A stretch of DNA of 64,000 nucleotides from Burkholderiaceae bacterium DAT-1 (GCA_019084025.1 JAHRBI010000006.1:62001-126000); one strand, 5' to 3'. Shown: positions 1 through 9,266, numbered from the stretch's first letter. A program made the numbers and translations. Notes: a model not told the origin generated them from the sequence alone.

Positions 1-50
1 TCCATCAACATTCGTTCATCCTCGCGATTCTAACCGAAAGGAAGGCATTC

Positions 51-1151
51 TTGCCGAACAGCACACTTTACATTGGCCTGATGTCCGGCACCAGTATGGA
101 CGGCATCGACTGTGTCCTGATCGACTTGGCTCGTGGTCGGCCAGATTTGCTTGCGCAGGTTCTTCACCCGTTTGATCCGGCACTCAAGTCCGAATTAATG
201 TCCCTGCAATCGTCAAGCGGGTCAGAATTGCATCGTGCCTCCCTTGCCGCCAACAATCTGGCCATGGGCTATGCGTCTGCGGTACGCGAAGTATGCCGAC
301 TGGCAAACGTCCATCCGCGTCAGGTAGCAGCCATCGGCATGCACGGCCAAACGATTCGCCATCGCCCGGAACTCGGCTACACCTTGCAGATTGGCAATGC
401 GGCGCTTTTGGCAGAGCTGAGTGCCATTACCGTGGTCAGTGATTTCCGTAGCCGTGATATTGCCGCCGGCGGACAGGGTGCGCCACTGGTGCCGGCGTTT
501 CATGCAAGCTTATTTGCGAGCGAACAGCATCGCGTCATTCTTAATATCGGCGGAATTGCTAATGTAACGGATCTGCCTACAAGTGGACAGATTCGTGGCT
601 GGGATACAGGTCCCGGCAACTTGCTCATGGACGGGTGGATTTCCCGACATCAAGGCAAAAGCTTTGATGAGCGCGGTGAGTGGGCTGCAAAAGGATGTGT
701 TCATAAAACCCTGCTTGATCTATTGCTGAAAGAAGCCTTCTTCGACGCACCACCGCCCAAAAGCACGGGCCGAGACCTCTTCCATATGCGCTGGCTGGAT
801 GAAAAATTGGCGCGCTGTCCGGCATTTTCGTCTGCGGATATTCAAGCCACCTTGCTTGAGTTCACAGCGCGCAGCATCAGCGCATCCATCGAACGCGAAG
901 CACGCCTTGCCGAAGAAATTTATGTTTGCGGTGGCGGAGCCCATAACACACGGCTCATGAACCGTCTGACCGAACTCAACCCCTTATGCAGCGTCGGCAC
1001 CACTGATGCGCTTGGCTTACACCCCGACTGGGTGGAAGCCTGCGCGTTTGCCTGGCTTGCGCATGAACGTCTGCACAACAAACCCGGCAATCTGCCTGCT
1101 GTCACTGGCGCACGCGGATTGCGCATTCTGGGCGCAGTGCACGCTGCCTGA
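51..1151 (+). CDS. anmK: Anhydro-N-acetylmuramic acid kinase AnmK
   Basis: This enzyme phosphorylates and opens 1,6-anhydro-MurNAc released by lytic transglycosylases, giving MurNAc-6-phosphate for cell-wall recycling in the cytoplasm. The 366-residue length matches the family (about 370). The N-terminal phosphate-binding signature GLMSGTSMDGID is at residues 9-20, and a second glycine-rich stretch (DTGPGN) and a third (VCGGGAHN) follow as expected for the ASKHA-fold kinases. The start is TTG, placed by a strong Shine-Dalgarno (AAAGGAAGG) 6-14 bases upstream; there is no better ATG. It is followed after 23 bases by rlmJ, probably in one transcript. Only 50 bases upstream are visible, so the promoter cannot be judged. 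Identification is firm. Confidence 0.95.
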   Translation: MPNSTLYIGLMSGTSMDGIDCVLIDLARGRPDLLAQVLHPFDPALKSELMSLQSSSGSELHRASLAANNLAMGYASAVREVCRLANVHPRQVAAIGMHGQTIRHRPELGYTLQIGNAALLAELSAITVVSDFRSRDIAAGGQGAPLVPAFHASLFASEQHRVILNIGGIANVTDLPTSGQIRGWDTGPGNLLMDGWISRHQGKSFDERGEWAAKGCVHKTLLDLLLKEAFFDAPPPKSTGRDLFHMRWLDEKLARCPAFSSADIQATLLEFTARSISASIEREARLAEEIYVCGGGAHNTRLMNRLTELNPLCSVGTTDALGLHPDWVEACAFAWLAHERLHNKPGNLPAVTGARGLRILGAVHAA

Positions 1152-1174
1152 CGCCCACAGATTTGGATTAAATC

Positions 1175-2020
1175 ATGCTGAGTTACCGCCATGCCTTTCA
1201 CGCCGGCAATCATGCCGACGTGCTCAAACATCTTGTCGAGACGATGTTGCTCGACTACCTGAATCAAAAGGACAAGCCCTGGTGGTATATCGACACCCAC
1301 TCTGGTGCTGGCTTCTATTCGCTTGAGGAAGGATTTGCGTCGAAAAAGGCCGAGTACCGTGAGGGTATCGCCCGATTGTGGCATGCAAACGACTTGCCGG
1401 CGGCATTGGCCAGATATGTCAATCTGATCAAATCGTTCAATCCCGATGGGCAGTTGCGCTTCTATCCTGGCTCACCCATGGTGGCCGAGCGGCTGATGCG
1501 CGATGAAGATCGGGTTCGCCTGTTCGAGCTGCATCCCGCAGATTTCGAGTTACTGGAAGACAATGTCTGCCACCTGCGAAAAATGGCCATCGTACAGAAG
1601 GCCGACGGGTTCGCAGGTCTCAAAGCATTCCTGCCTCCGCCTCCACGGCGCGCACTGGTGCTGATTGATCCGCCCTACGAGGTGAAGGAAGATTACCATA
1701 CAGTGGAAAAAACACTGAAAGACGCCCTCACTCGTTTTGCCACCGGCACTTATGCTGTCTGGTACCCCTGTTTGCAGCGGCATGATTCGCAGCAACTGCC
1801 CGAAAAGCTGAAACAATTGCCGATTGATTCGTGGTTGCATGTGGCTCTGCACGTTCAGCATCCCTCTGCTGACGGATTTGGTATGCACGGTAGCGGTATG
1901 TTCGTCATCAACCCGCCCTGGACATTGCATGCTGCCTTGCAGGAGATCATGCCTGTGCTGGTAGAGTATCTGGCGATCGACTCGGGTGCCGATTTCGTGC
2001 TGGAGCATGTCAGTCGCTAA
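1175..2020 (+). CDS. rlmJ: 23S rRNA (adenine(2030)-N6)-methyltransferase RlmJ
   Basis: RlmJ methylates N6 of A2030 in 23S rRNA using S-adenosylmethionine. The 281 residues begin with the family signature MLSYRHAFHAGNHADVLKH, and the catalytic motif IV of N6-adenine methyltransferases is seen as DPPY at residues 165-168. The SAM-binding segment DTHSGAG lies near residues 40-46. Length is the normal one for the family (about 280). It sits 23 bases downstream of anmK on the same strand. No terminator with a T-tract was seen after it. Identification is firm; activity is inferred from family membership. Confidence 0.95.
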   Translation: MLSYRHAFHAGNHADVLKHLVETMLLDYLNQKDKPWWYIDTHSGAGFYSLEEGFASKKAEYREGIARLWHANDLPAALARYVNLIKSFNPDGQLRFYPGSPMVAERLMRDEDRVRLFELHPADFELLEDNVCHLRKMAIVQKADGFAGLKAFLPPPPRRALVLIDPPYEVKEDYHTVEKTLKDALTRFATGTYAVWYPCLQRHDSQQLPEKLKQLPIDSWLHVALHVQHPSADGFGMHGSGMFVINPPWTLHAALQEIMPVLVEYLAIDSGADFVLEHVSR

Positions 2021-2160
2021 GGTCGATGACATCGATCTAGCGCAGCTCGTACATTTTGTGCACATTTTCCGCTCAACGGTCATGGCATTGTTGCGTTCTT
2101 TCAACCAGACTAAATCCTGAACAGGTTCGCACATCGTCGCGAACCTTGCAGGAGGCCGTC

Positions 2161-2547
2161 ATGAGTACGGAACACGGAGCTGGCAGCACACATCCGGATG
2201 ATCTTCCACCGGAGCACATCCGTTACATTACGATGGCGGAAGCCAGACCGGGTATGGTGCTCGCCCATGATGTCAATGTGGTTGAAAATGGCATGCTACG
2301 GCTGACGATGGCGCGTGGTACTGTGCTCTGCCCGGACACCATTCATCAACTCACCATGCATCATGGTGAGTTTTTGGCCATCAAGCTCAACGATAAGCGC
2401 AGCAAAGCTGAATGCGATGCCGATGCCGCAGCTGCACGCGCGCGCGTCATGCAGATATTTGCCGGGGCCGATTTCAGTAATCCAGCCATCAATAATCTTA
2501 TGCAAGCTGTTCTGGACTACCGCCTCATACAGGGAGGTACGCCATGA
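2161..2547 (+). CDS. Small protein coupled to an HDOD gene
   Basis: A 128-residue soluble protein of unknown function. The start is the ATG after a strong ribosome-binding site (AGGAGG, 2149-2154 region); a longer reading from 2056 lacks one. Residues 21-55 (AEARPGMVLAHDV, then a hydrophobic segment and ARGTVL) resemble the short module often found in front of HD-GYP or HDOD signalling domains. The C-terminal half contains an alanine- and charge-rich helix. Its stop codon overlaps the start of the following HDOD gene in an ATGA arrangement, so translation is probably coupled and the two products may act together. I infer a signalling role from this context only. Confidence 0.75.
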   Translation: MSTEHGAGSTHPDDLPPEHIRYITMAEARPGMVLAHDVNVVENGMLRLTMARGTVLCPDTIHQLTMHHGEFLAIKLNDKRSKAECDADAAAARARVMQIFAGADFSNPAINNLMQAVLDYRLIQGGTP

Positions 2548-3434
2548 GTACAGCAGGCTTGACCCAAGAAGAAGTCATCAAGCGAAGCGAGGCACTGCCT
2601 GTCTTCCCTGGCGTGGTAAATGAGTTACTTGCCACCATTGATGATCCCAACGCAAATGTAAAAATACTCAGTACCCATGTCAGTCGCGATCCTGTCTTGA
2701 CCGGACGCGTACTGGCAGTTGCCAATGCGGCTGCGCAATCGCATGGCGGAAAAATCATTCGGGACATCCACAGCGCCGTCACGCTGATCGGATTAGGCAA
2801 AGTGCGGAATCTGGCGATTAAGAGTTGTATCAATGATTTCGTAAAGCAATCCGGCGTGCATCATATTGCTGTTAGTTTTTACGAACACAGTGTCGGGGTG
2901 GGCATCTGTGCGCAAGAAGTGGCGACGACCGTTCCCGCTCATGTCGATACCGACTTTGCGTTGGTATCCGGTTTGCTGCACGACATTGGGCAGTTATGGC
3001 TATTCCGCTTCAAGGAAGATGTATTCAAGTCAGCCTGGTCGGAGGCGCTGCAGCACAATATAGCGATTGAGCGGTCGGAAACCACCCGCTTTGGCATTGA
3101 CCACAGCGTGATTGGTGCCTGGCTCGCAGAATATTGGCGATTGCCTGAGCAAATCATCGCAGCCATCCGGTACCACCATGAGCCAGAGAATGCCTTGCCA
3201 GATGAACTGGTTGCCACCTTGCATGTTGCTGAAGTGCTAAGCAACGCACTGGATGTGTCTGGCCGGAAGGAAAACCGCGTCACTACGCTTTCAAGTGCAG
3301 CGTGCGACACCATCGGCCTTGACTGGACATCAGAGGAGACCATGTCCCTTTTTGGCCGAATTGAAGCGCGTTGCCGGCTCGCATCGGAGTTCTTTGAAGC
3401 ACACCTAAACGACGGCCCCAAGATGCGTACTTGA
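2544..3434 (+). CDS. HDOD domain signalling protein
   Basis: A 296-residue single-domain HDOD protein (a metal-dependent phosphohydrolase relative thought to act as a regulatory output domain). The hallmark features are the N-terminal LPVFPGVVNELL segment, the SRDPVLTGRVLAVANAAAQS helix region near residues 50-70, and an HD-like LLHDIGQLWLF motif near residues 145-155, followed by RYHHEP. There is no GYP motif and no EAL or GGDEF domain, so a c-di-GMP phosphodiesterase activity is not claimed. A Shine-Dalgarno AGGGAGG precedes the ATG inside the end of the upstream gene, whose stop it overlaps. The target pathway is unknown. Confidence 0.88.
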   Translation: MSTAGLTQEEVIKRSEALPVFPGVVNELLATIDDPNANVKILSTHVSRDPVLTGRVLAVANAAAQSHGGKIIRDIHSAVTLIGLGKVRNLAIKSCINDFVKQSGVHHIAVSFYEHSVGVGICAQEVATTVPAHVDTDFALVSGLLHDIGQLWLFRFKEDVFKSAWSEALQHNIAIERSETTRFGIDHSVIGAWLAEYWRLPEQIIAAIRYHHEPENALPDELVATLHVAEVLSNALDVSGRKENRVTTLSSAACDTIGLDWTSEETMSLFGRIEARCRLASEFFEAHLNDGPKMRT

Positions 3435-3671
3435 GTTGCCAATCTTGATCCCTGCAGCATCTGTAATGACATACAGCCATCTGCATCTATAAATCTGCCC
3501 GTCGAGGCGATCCCGCCCTTCTGAACTTCATCCTCCACCGCGCAATTTGACATGCAACGCCGCCTATATAATCAGTACATACTTATACGCGAACGTAGAT
3601 AGTATAGATGGCAGGCTAGCCCTGATTTGGTACCGCTCTATGCAACACACTTTTGTAATGGAGTGCATCAA

Positions 3672-4007
3672 ATGGCGATTGAATATTGCATTAAGAGCGT
3701 AAGAGAACTCAGTGATACCTCTCCGCGAGGCATAGCGCTGTTCGCCTGGGACGACACGGTTAGACGGACACTTACGTTCCCGGAAACCATGACCGTGCAC
3801 GATGATCGATTCGATGATCGCTCTGCTCTTATACAACTGGCTAACGCCATTGCACGCTTCTTCGTAAGCCTGACGCGACAGGTATGCCGAATCATGACCT
3901 TGGGTTGGTATCAGCCAGCGCCCACTTTACTGGATCAGATCAAGCTTGAGGTGAAGTGGATTCGTGCCGAAGACTCACCCTTGTCGCCCGCACTGAACGC
4001 CGCATAA
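3672..4007 (+). CDS. Small orphan protein, function unknown
   Basis: An open frame of 111 residues that I do not recognise. The ATG at 3672 is preceded by GGAG at 8-12 bases; a longer reading begins at a poor site at 3627. The product is mixed in character, with a central amphipathic segment (IQLANAIARFFVSLTRQVCRIM) and no clear signal peptide, domain or metal motif. It stands alone: 237 bases of AT-richer sequence precede it and a strong hairpin (4012-4052) follows it, before the convergent cys operon. The isolated position with its own ribosome-binding site and terminator supports it being a gene, but coding status is not certain. Confidence 0.5.
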   Translation: MAIEYCIKSVRELSDTSPRGIALFAWDDTVRRTLTFPETMTVHDDRFDDRSALIQLANAIARFFVSLTRQVCRIMTLGWYQPAPTLLDQIKLEVKWIRAEDSPLSPALNAA

Positions 4008-4011
4008 AAGA

Positions 4012-4052
4012 TAAGCCACTTGTTCGGCAGTCACGGCTGAACAAGTGGCTTA
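4012..4052. terminator. Hairpin between convergent transcripts
   Basis: A perfect 14-base-pair stem (TAAGCCACTTGTTC paired with its complement, loop of 13) lies between the small orphan gene on the plus strand and the end of cysA on the minus strand. It has no long T-tract on either side, so it may act as a bidirectional transcript end or RNA 3'-end stabiliser rather than a textbook terminator. Confidence 0.6.
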
Positions 4053-4070
4053 AGTCTGCGACATCTTGCC

Positions 4071-5117
4071 TTAGATCGAAAAATCTTCGACGAATGTCTT
4101 TTTCTGGCGAGGCCGGATGAAGACGCGCTCACCCACGATGAAGCGCTTATTTGCGTAATGGTCGCGGGACATTTCTGCCTCCACCGGATCACCGTTGGAT
4201 AGGCTCAACTCCAGTCTGACCGAGGCACCAATCGCACGCACATGATCGATGGTTGCAGGGAGCGCATCACCTTGTGCAATACGCTCAATTTCGATGTCAT
4301 GCGGACGGACATATGCCACAGCCCCATCTCTTGCACCCGGAGGAATCTCGTCGTCACTGAGACCAAACCCTGCATGCACGCGATGATGAAAGAGATTCAC
4401 ATCACCGAGGAATTTGTATACAAATGGCGTTGCCGGGTTATCGTAGACGTCGTCAGGCGTGCCGATCTGTTCGATCTTGCCCTTATTCATCACCACGATG
4501 CGATCAGCGACTTCCAGCGCCTCTTCCTGATCATGTGTCACGAACACAGATGTGACATGCACCTCTTCGTGCAGACGCTTCAGCCAGCGACGTAATTCCT
4601 TACGCACCTTGGTATCCAGCGCACCGAAGGGCTCATCCAGCAGTAATACCTTGGGCTCTACCGCCAGCGCACGTGCCAGCGCGATCCGCTGACGCTGCCC
4701 ACCCGACAATTGCGCCGGGTAACGATCACCCAGCCAATCCAGTTGCACCAGTTGTAATAATTCGGTTACTTTGCGGCGAATGTCTGCATCGCTCGGGCGC
4801 GTCTCCTTGGGACGTACACGCAAACCAAAGGCAACATTCTCAAACACTGTCATGTGCCGGAACAAGGCGTAATGCTGGAATACAAATCCAACTTGCCGTT
4901 CGCGCACATGGCGATCCGTGGTGTTTTCACCATGAAACAGGATGTCGCCCTGATCCGGGGTTTCCAGACCGGCAATGATGCGTAGAAGCGTTGTTTTGCC
5001 ACAGCCCGACGGCCCGAGGAGCGCCAATAGTTCTCCGGTTTCCACCTTGAGATTGACGTTATCCAAAGCGACAAAATTGCCAAAGCGTCTGGAGACTGAC
5101 TGAATTTCAATGCTCAT
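4071..5117 (-). CDS. cysA: Sulfate/thiosulfate ABC transporter ATPase CysA
   Basis: CysA drives import of sulfate or thiosulfate across the inner membrane with CysT and CysW. The 348 residues hold all ATPase motifs: Walker [10 protein letters not shown] at 35-43, signature LSGGQRQR near 136-143, Walker [12 protein letters not shown] followed by the H-loop histidine (VTHDQEEA). The C-terminal part after residue 235 is the usual TOBE-type regulatory extension of CysA. It is the last gene of a cysT-cysW-cysA operon, 43 bases after cysW. A sulfate-binding protein gene (cysP or sbp) is not adjacent and must be encoded elsewhere if the system is complete. Confidence 0.95.
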   Translation of the reverse strand: MSIEIQSVSRRFGNFVALDNVNLKVETGELLALLGPSGCGKTTLLRIIAGLETPDQGDILFHGENTTDRHVRERQVGFVFQHYALFRHMTVFENVAFGLRVRPKETRPSDADIRRKVTELLQLVQLDWLGDRYPAQLSGGQRQRIALARALAVEPKVLLLDEPFGALDTKVRKELRRWLKRLHEEVHVTSVFVTHDQEEALEVADRIVVMNKGKIEQIGTPDDVYDNPATPFVYKFLGDVNLFHHRVHAGFGLSDDEIPPGARDGAVAYVRPHDIEIERIAQGDALPATIDHVRAIGASVRLELSLSNGDPVEAEMSRDHYANKRFIVGERVFIRPRQKKTFVEDFSI

Positions 5118-5160
5118 GATTTTTACTCAAACTCGTGTGTTAGCTGCTTTACCAGACGAC

Positions 5161-6027
5161 TTACTCTTCTGCATCCTGTTTCGCTGATGCACCGGCTGCA
5201 CGCCCTTCAACCCATGTTTTCAGCGCCAATGTAACCAGCGCAAGTAATGCAAGGATGGAGGCATTGGCGAACGCTGCGACGAAGTTGTATTCGTTGTACA
5301 GAATTTCTACATGCAGCGGGATCGTATTGGTCAGGCCGCGAATGTGCCCAGACACCACGCTGACCGCACCGAACTCACCCATTGCGCGGGCATTGCACAG
5401 AATCACGCCGTACAGCAGACCCCATTTAATGTTTGGCAGCGTAATGCGGGTAAACATCTGCCATCCTGACGCCCCGAGCACCATCGCCGCCTGTTCCTCG
5501 TCACTTCCCTGGCTCTCCATGAGCGGAATCAGTTCACGGGCAACAAAGGGAAAAGTCACAAAAACAGTTGCAAGGACAATACCCGGCACAGCAAACATGA
5601 TTTTGATGTTGTGATCAGACAACCAGTGCCCCAGCCAGCCCTGCGCACCAAATACCAGCATGTACATCAAGCCCACCACAACAGGTGAGACAGAAAACGG
5701 CAAATCAATCAAGGTAATGAGCAGGCTCTTGCCGCGAAACTCAAATCGCGCGATACACCAGGCTGCAGCCACACCGAACACCAGATTCAACGGCACCGCG
5801 ATTGCGGTAATGGTGAGCGTCAGCTTGATTGCAGCAAACGCGTCAGGCTCTATCAATGCCTCACGGTATACGGTCCATCCTTTACGTAACGCCTCCACCA
5901 GTACAGTGAGTAAAGGCAGCGCCAGAAATAGCCCCAGAAACGCCAATGCCAGCGTAATCAGCGCGATGCGTACCGGACGGGACTCGACGGTAATAATCGA
6001 CCGTCTACTTTGACTTAGACTATGCAT
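5161..6027 (-). CDS. cysW: Sulfate ABC transporter permease CysW
   Basis: The second membrane subunit of the sulfate/thiosulfate importer. About six hydrophobic segments are visible, and the EAA-type loop that contacts CysA is at the expected place ([22 protein letters not shown]). I start it at the ATG giving MHSLSQSRR, because a GAGAGGGT ribosome-binding site lies just upstream and this leaves 10 bases to the cysT stop; a start 13 codons earlier would overlap cysT and has no such site. The 288-residue product fits the family. It pairs with CysT to form the translocation pore. Confidence 0.93.
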   Translation of the reverse strand: MHSLSQSRRSIITVESRPVRIALITLALAFLGLFLALPLLTVLVEALRKGWTVYREALIEPDAFAAIKLTLTITAIAVPLNLVFGVAAAWCIARFEFRGKSLLITLIDLPFSVSPVVVGLMYMLVFGAQGWLGHWLSDHNIKIMFAVPGIVLATVFVTFPFVARELIPLMESQGSDEEQAAMVLGASGWQMFTRITLPNIKWGLLYGVILCNARAMGEFGAVSVVSGHIRGLTNTIPLHVEILYNEYNFVAAFANASILALLALVTLALKTWVEGRAAGASAKQDAEE

Positions 6028-6037
6028 TGCAACCCTC

Positions 6038-6880
6038 TCACCGTCTAATGCCATGGCGATGGCCATACCACCACTGAATACCGTTAATAACCAGAATCAT
6101 GGCAAAACTGATGGCCAGCATGACGCAAGCAATAGCGGTAGCGCCCGCATAGTCGTACTCCTCAAGCCGCGAGATGATCAGCAAAGGCGTGATTTCCGAG
6201 ACAAAAGGAATATTGCCCGCGATAAAAATCACCGACCCATACTCCCCGATCGCGCGGGCAAATGCCAGTGTAAAGCCAGTTAGCAATGCCGGCAGTGTCG
6301 CCGGGAAAATGATCGAACGAAAAATCTGCCAACGCGAAGCACCGAGGCAGGTTGCGGCCTCTTCAAGCTCCTGCTCGAGATCCTGCAACACAGGCTGTAC
6401 CGTGCGCACAATAAATGGCAAGCCGATAAATGTCAGCGCAATCACCACACCGATTCGCGTAAACGCAATCTTGATGCCCATGGGCTCAAAAAGCTGTCCA
6501 ATCCAACCATTGGGCGCATAGATAGCGGACAGCGCTATCCCTGCCACTGCGGTAGGCAATGCAAATGGCAAATCGACCATCGCATCAATAAATCGGCGTC
6601 CCGGAAATTCATAACGCACCAGTACCCAGGCCACCAGAAATCCAAACACCAGATTGATCACGGCCGCGATGAAGCTGGCACCGAAGGTCAGTTGGTAGGT
6701 TGCAATCACGCGATCACTTGCCGCCACAGCCCAGAAGTCGTGCCAGCTCAGCGTTGATGCTTTCAGCACCAGTGCAATCATCGGAATCAGGACAATGATC
6801 GCCAGATAGAAGACGGTATAGCCAAATGAAAGCCTGAAGCCCGGCAGCACGCTCGGCTGGCGGAAAGACAATACGCTCAT
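6038..6880 (-). CDS. cysT: Sulfate ABC transporter permease CysT (CysU)
   Basis: First gene of the sulfate importer operon, encoding one of the two pore subunits. The 280-residue product has about six membrane segments and the EAA loop ([21 protein letters not shown]). The start [14 protein letters not shown] is preferred over an upstream GTG: it is ATG, matches the short charged N-terminus of CysT proteins and gives the normal length. Upstream lie a short hairpin (6906-6923) and a spaced inverted repeat (6991-7040) that could belong to its control region. In most relatives a binding-protein gene precedes cysT; here none does. Confidence 0.93.
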   Translation of the reverse strand: MSVLSFRQPSVLPGFRLSFGYTVFYLAIIVLIPMIALVLKASTLSWHDFWAVAASDRVIATYQLTFGASFIAAVINLVFGFLVAWVLVRYEFPGRRFIDAMVDLPFALPTAVAGIALSAIYAPNGWIGQLFEPMGIKIAFTRIGVVIALTFIGLPFIVRTVQPVLQDLEQELEEAATCLGASRWQIFRSIIFPATLPALLTGFTLAFARAIGEYGSVIFIAGNIPFVSEITPLLIISRLEEYDYAGATAIACVMLAISFAMILVINGIQWWYGHRHGIRR

Positions 6881-6905
6881 GTCAGACTCACTTTCGGGCA
6901 GATAC

Positions 6906-6923
6906 ACATCGCACGGGCGATGT
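6906..6923. promoter_or_regulatory. Short hairpin upstream of cysT
   Basis: A perfect seven-base-pair stem (ACATCGC, loop ACGG, GCGATGT) lies 26 bases upstream of the cysT start, inside its probable leader. It could influence leader structure or translation. No riboswitch class is recognised, so its role is open. Confidence 0.3.
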
Positions 6924-6990
6924 CAGAAATGACGGCACAACTCATGGGAGCAACCTGAAATCTTGAGGTGTGCAGAGTAAACCGCTCCGG

Positions 6991-7040
6991 ATATTCCAGG
7001 AAAGAAGTTGTGCTTTCACGCAAATTTCAAACTGGAATAT
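6991..7040. promoter_or_regulatory. Spaced inverted repeat in the cysT control region
   Basis: The arms ATATTCCAG (6991-6999) and CTGGAATAT (7032-7040) are perfect complements separated by 32 bases of mostly AT-rich sequence. The site lies about 110-160 bases upstream of cysT, where a LysR-type activator such as CysB would be expected to bind. The arms do not match a CysB consensus that I can state with confidence, so this is only a candidate operator. Confidence 0.3.
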
Positions 7041-7395
7041 GCACACGGCAGCGTCCCCTGCCCGTGCCGCTTTGCGTACGCGGTCAACGCGAGCTAGGCT
7101 CCCATGCCGAGACGTGATTCTGGCCCGAGATGCAGACGGCTACCACCCCGGTGGATGACGTGACAATTACGCTGAGTGTAGAGCAAAAAGTTGCGCCATT
7201 CCCAGAACATGTTTGCAACACAACGATTGATGCCCTGATTGAATTGCATTTCAGCGATTATAAAAACTCATCTGCACGGCCATTTCGTCTCATTTATATT
7301 GAAATCCCAATGTCATCTTTTGGCAAACCCACGCGAGTCCATTAAGATCAAATTGAATGACCTGACTAAATCGACAACGGAGCCCGACTTTCAGT

Positions 7396-7626
7396 ATGTC
7401 CATTACCGATTTGGCCTTTCTATGGATGGCCTATGCACTGGGCGGAATCACGCTGGGCTGGCTTTTCATGCGCTACCGCAAAGCATTCCGCCGTATGATG
7501 ATCCGGCGTAAGCGCCAAGGGGATAACGGGCTAATTTTTGTTACGCCATGGTACCCGGAACCCAAATCAGACCTATTCGTACGGCAGCAACAACCGAGCA
7601 AACCATCTAATTCTGAGCATGACTGA
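7396..7626 (+). CDS. bcsF: Cellulose biosynthesis small membrane protein BcsF
   Basis: A 76-residue protein with one N-terminal membrane helix (about residues 5-24) followed by a strongly basic stretch (RYRKAFRRMMIRRKRQ) and a polar tail. This is the layout of BcsF, the small inner-membrane partner that in E. coli helps bring BcsE and BcsG to the cellulose synthase. Its position 15 bases before bcsG, as in enterobacteria, is the main support, because so short a protein cannot be assigned on sequence alone. A GGAG ribosome-binding site lies about 12 bases upstream of the ATG. No bcsE, bcsA, bcsB or bcsC lies in the window. Confidence 0.75.
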   Translation: MSITDLAFLWMAYALGGITLGWLFMRYRKAFRRMMIRRKRQGDNGLIFVTPWYPEPKSDLFVRQQQPSKPSNSEHD

Positions 7627-7641
7627 ACCATTTAGCCAACA

Positions 7642-9228
7642 ATGAGTGCCTGGAATATCTATTTCATTGCCAAATTTATTTTGTACTTTGGCAACTTTAT
7701 CGACTTTCATTTATTGCCCAATTTATTACTGGCAATCAGTGTCTACTTTCCGTTGAAAGCCTTACGCTGGCGACAAGCAAGATTGATCGTGGCCATTCCC
7801 TGCGCCATCGCCCTGTTCTACCACGACACCTGGTTCCCCCCCGTCGGACGCGTACTATCGCAGGCGGGCTACATGAATAGCTTCAGTCCCGCCTATATGC
7901 TCGAACTCGCTGGTCGATTAGTGAATCTGAATCTGCTTGCGGTCCTGATCACAGGCGCGCTGATTTACTGGATTGTCCGACGCTGGCTACGCATCAGTGC
8001 CTTTGTGATCGCAACGATGGTCACCATCGTGCCAGCATGGTCTCTACGCGATCATTTAGCCGCGCTCGCCACAACGCACAGCGCCCGGGCCGGCCAAGCA
8101 ACCGCGGTGCAGACATCTGACGACAACACTCCGTCGGCAAGTGCAGCAGATTCGGCAACCATCGAAGCAGCAAGTAAACGCTTCTTCACGAGTGAAAAAA
8201 ATCGTGTCCTGGCTACCCCTCAGGCCAATCCGTCGGATGTCCCTTTCGACATCATCGTGATTCAGGTGTGCTCGCTCGCGTGGGACGACATGAAATTCGT
8301 CAACCTTGAACAGCCTGCGCTCTTTGGGAAATTCGATCTGCTATTCACCCAGTTCAGCTCGGGTGCATCCTACAGCGGTCCGGCAGCGATTCGACTGATG
8401 AGGTCAAGTTGCGGACAGATGTCTCATAAAGATCTCTATGGTGCCACCAATCCGGGATGTTTCTTGTTTCAGAATCTTGATCAGGCCGGTTTCCCTACTC
8501 AATTTGCAATGAACCATGACGGCCATTTTGGCCGCTTCCTCGATGATCTGCGTCAACATGGCAATCTCAATGCATCGCCCATCGAAATTAACGATACATC
8601 TGTCTATCTCAAAGCATTCGATGACACACCGATTCGTGACGACTACGCCGTATTAGAAAAATGGTGGAAGTCCAGACTGGCGTTGCCGAACCCTCGTGTT
8701 GCGCTCTACTACAACACCATTAGCCTCCACGATGGCAATCACTATCCGGGTACCTCTACTGGCGATAGCGTAAAAATATATCGTCCGCGGCTTGAGAAAC
8801 TATTGTCCGATATCGATAAGTTTTCGCATCTAGTCGAAGCATCCGGTCGAAATGCAGCACTTGTGTTCGTGCCGGAACATGGCGCAGCGCTACGTGGTGA
8901 CAAAATGCAGATATCCGGCTTACGGGAAATACCTGCCCCGAGTATTTCGTTAATACCCGTTGGTGTGCGTTTACTGGGCAAACAGGTGAACCACGGCAGT
9001 TCACCGGTGCTTGTCGATACCCCCAGCAGTTATCTTGCCCTGGCGCAATTACTATATGGCATGGCGGCCAAGAGCCCATTTGCCGACAGCGTGAAAATCA
9101 GTGACTACACGCACGGTTTGGCAAGGACCCAGTTTGCCAGCGATAACGGTGGCATCATGGTGTTCAAGTATCAAGGACGATACTATCTGCACAACACCGG
9201 AGAGGATTGGCAAGAATACAGGCAGTAG
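7642..9228 (+). CDS. bcsG: Cellulose phosphoethanolamine transferase BcsG
   Basis: BcsG transfers phosphoethanolamine from phospholipid to cellulose in the periplasm. The 528 residues show four or five N-terminal membrane helices (to about residue 130), a linker rich in Ala, Ser and Thr, and a C-terminal alkaline-phosphatase-fold domain. The catalytic residues known from E. coli BcsG can be placed: C210 in ICSLAWDD-like VCSLAWDD, the nucleophile S245 in SYSGPAAIRL, H363 in LHDGNHYPG and E412-H413 in PEHGAAL; spacing between C210, S245 and H363 equals that in E. coli. It follows bcsF closely. The genes for the cellulose synthase itself are not nearby, which is unusual. Identification is strong. 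Confidence 0.93.
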   Translation: MSAWNIYFIAKFILYFGNFIDFHLLPNLLLAISVYFPLKALRWRQARLIVAIPCAIALFYHDTWFPPVGRVLSQAGYMNSFSPAYMLELAGRLVNLNLLAVLITGALIYWIVRRWLRISAFVIATMVTIVPAWSLRDHLAALATTHSARAGQATAVQTSDDNTPSASAADSATIEAASKRFFTSEKNRVLATPQANPSDVPFDIIVIQVCSLAWDDMKFVNLEQPALFGKFDLLFTQFSSGASYSGPAAIRLMRSSCGQMSHKDLYGATNPGCFLFQNLDQAGFPTQFAMNHDGHFGRFLDDLRQHGNLNASPIEINDTSVYLKAFDDTPIRDDYAVLEKWWKSRLALPNPRVALYYNTISLHDGNHYPGTSTGDSVKIYRPRLEKLLSDIDKFSHLVEASGRNAALVFVPEHGAALRGDKMQISGLREIPAPSISLIPVGVRLLGKQVNHGSSPVLVDTPSSYLALAQLLYGMAAKSPFADSVKISDYTHGLARTQFASDNGGIMVFKYQGRYYLHNTGEDWQEYRQ

Positions 9229-9266
9229 CGCCCTGACAGGCTGCCTGCTGGACCGGTAAGGGGCAT

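Larger units (their letters stand above)
6881..7395. other. 515-base divergent intergenic region cysT/bcsF
   Basis: No convincing gene is present; the short frames here have poor starts and overlap each other. The part next to cysT holds the hairpin and inverted repeat described separately. The part next to bcsF, from about 7200, is AT-rich, with a TATAAA element at about 7260 that could be a -10 box, though I could not pair it with a good -35. It should contain both divergent promoters. Confidence 0.5.

Noticed and set aside
2023-2035. TCGATG-A-CATCGA palindrome after rlmJ as terminator
   Set aside because: Too short, with a one-base loop, and no T-tract; it cannot form a useful RNA hairpin.
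7239-7511. 90-codon frame overlapping bcsF in another frame
   Set aside because: It overlaps the better supported bcsF, has no ribosome-binding site and no membrane or domain features.
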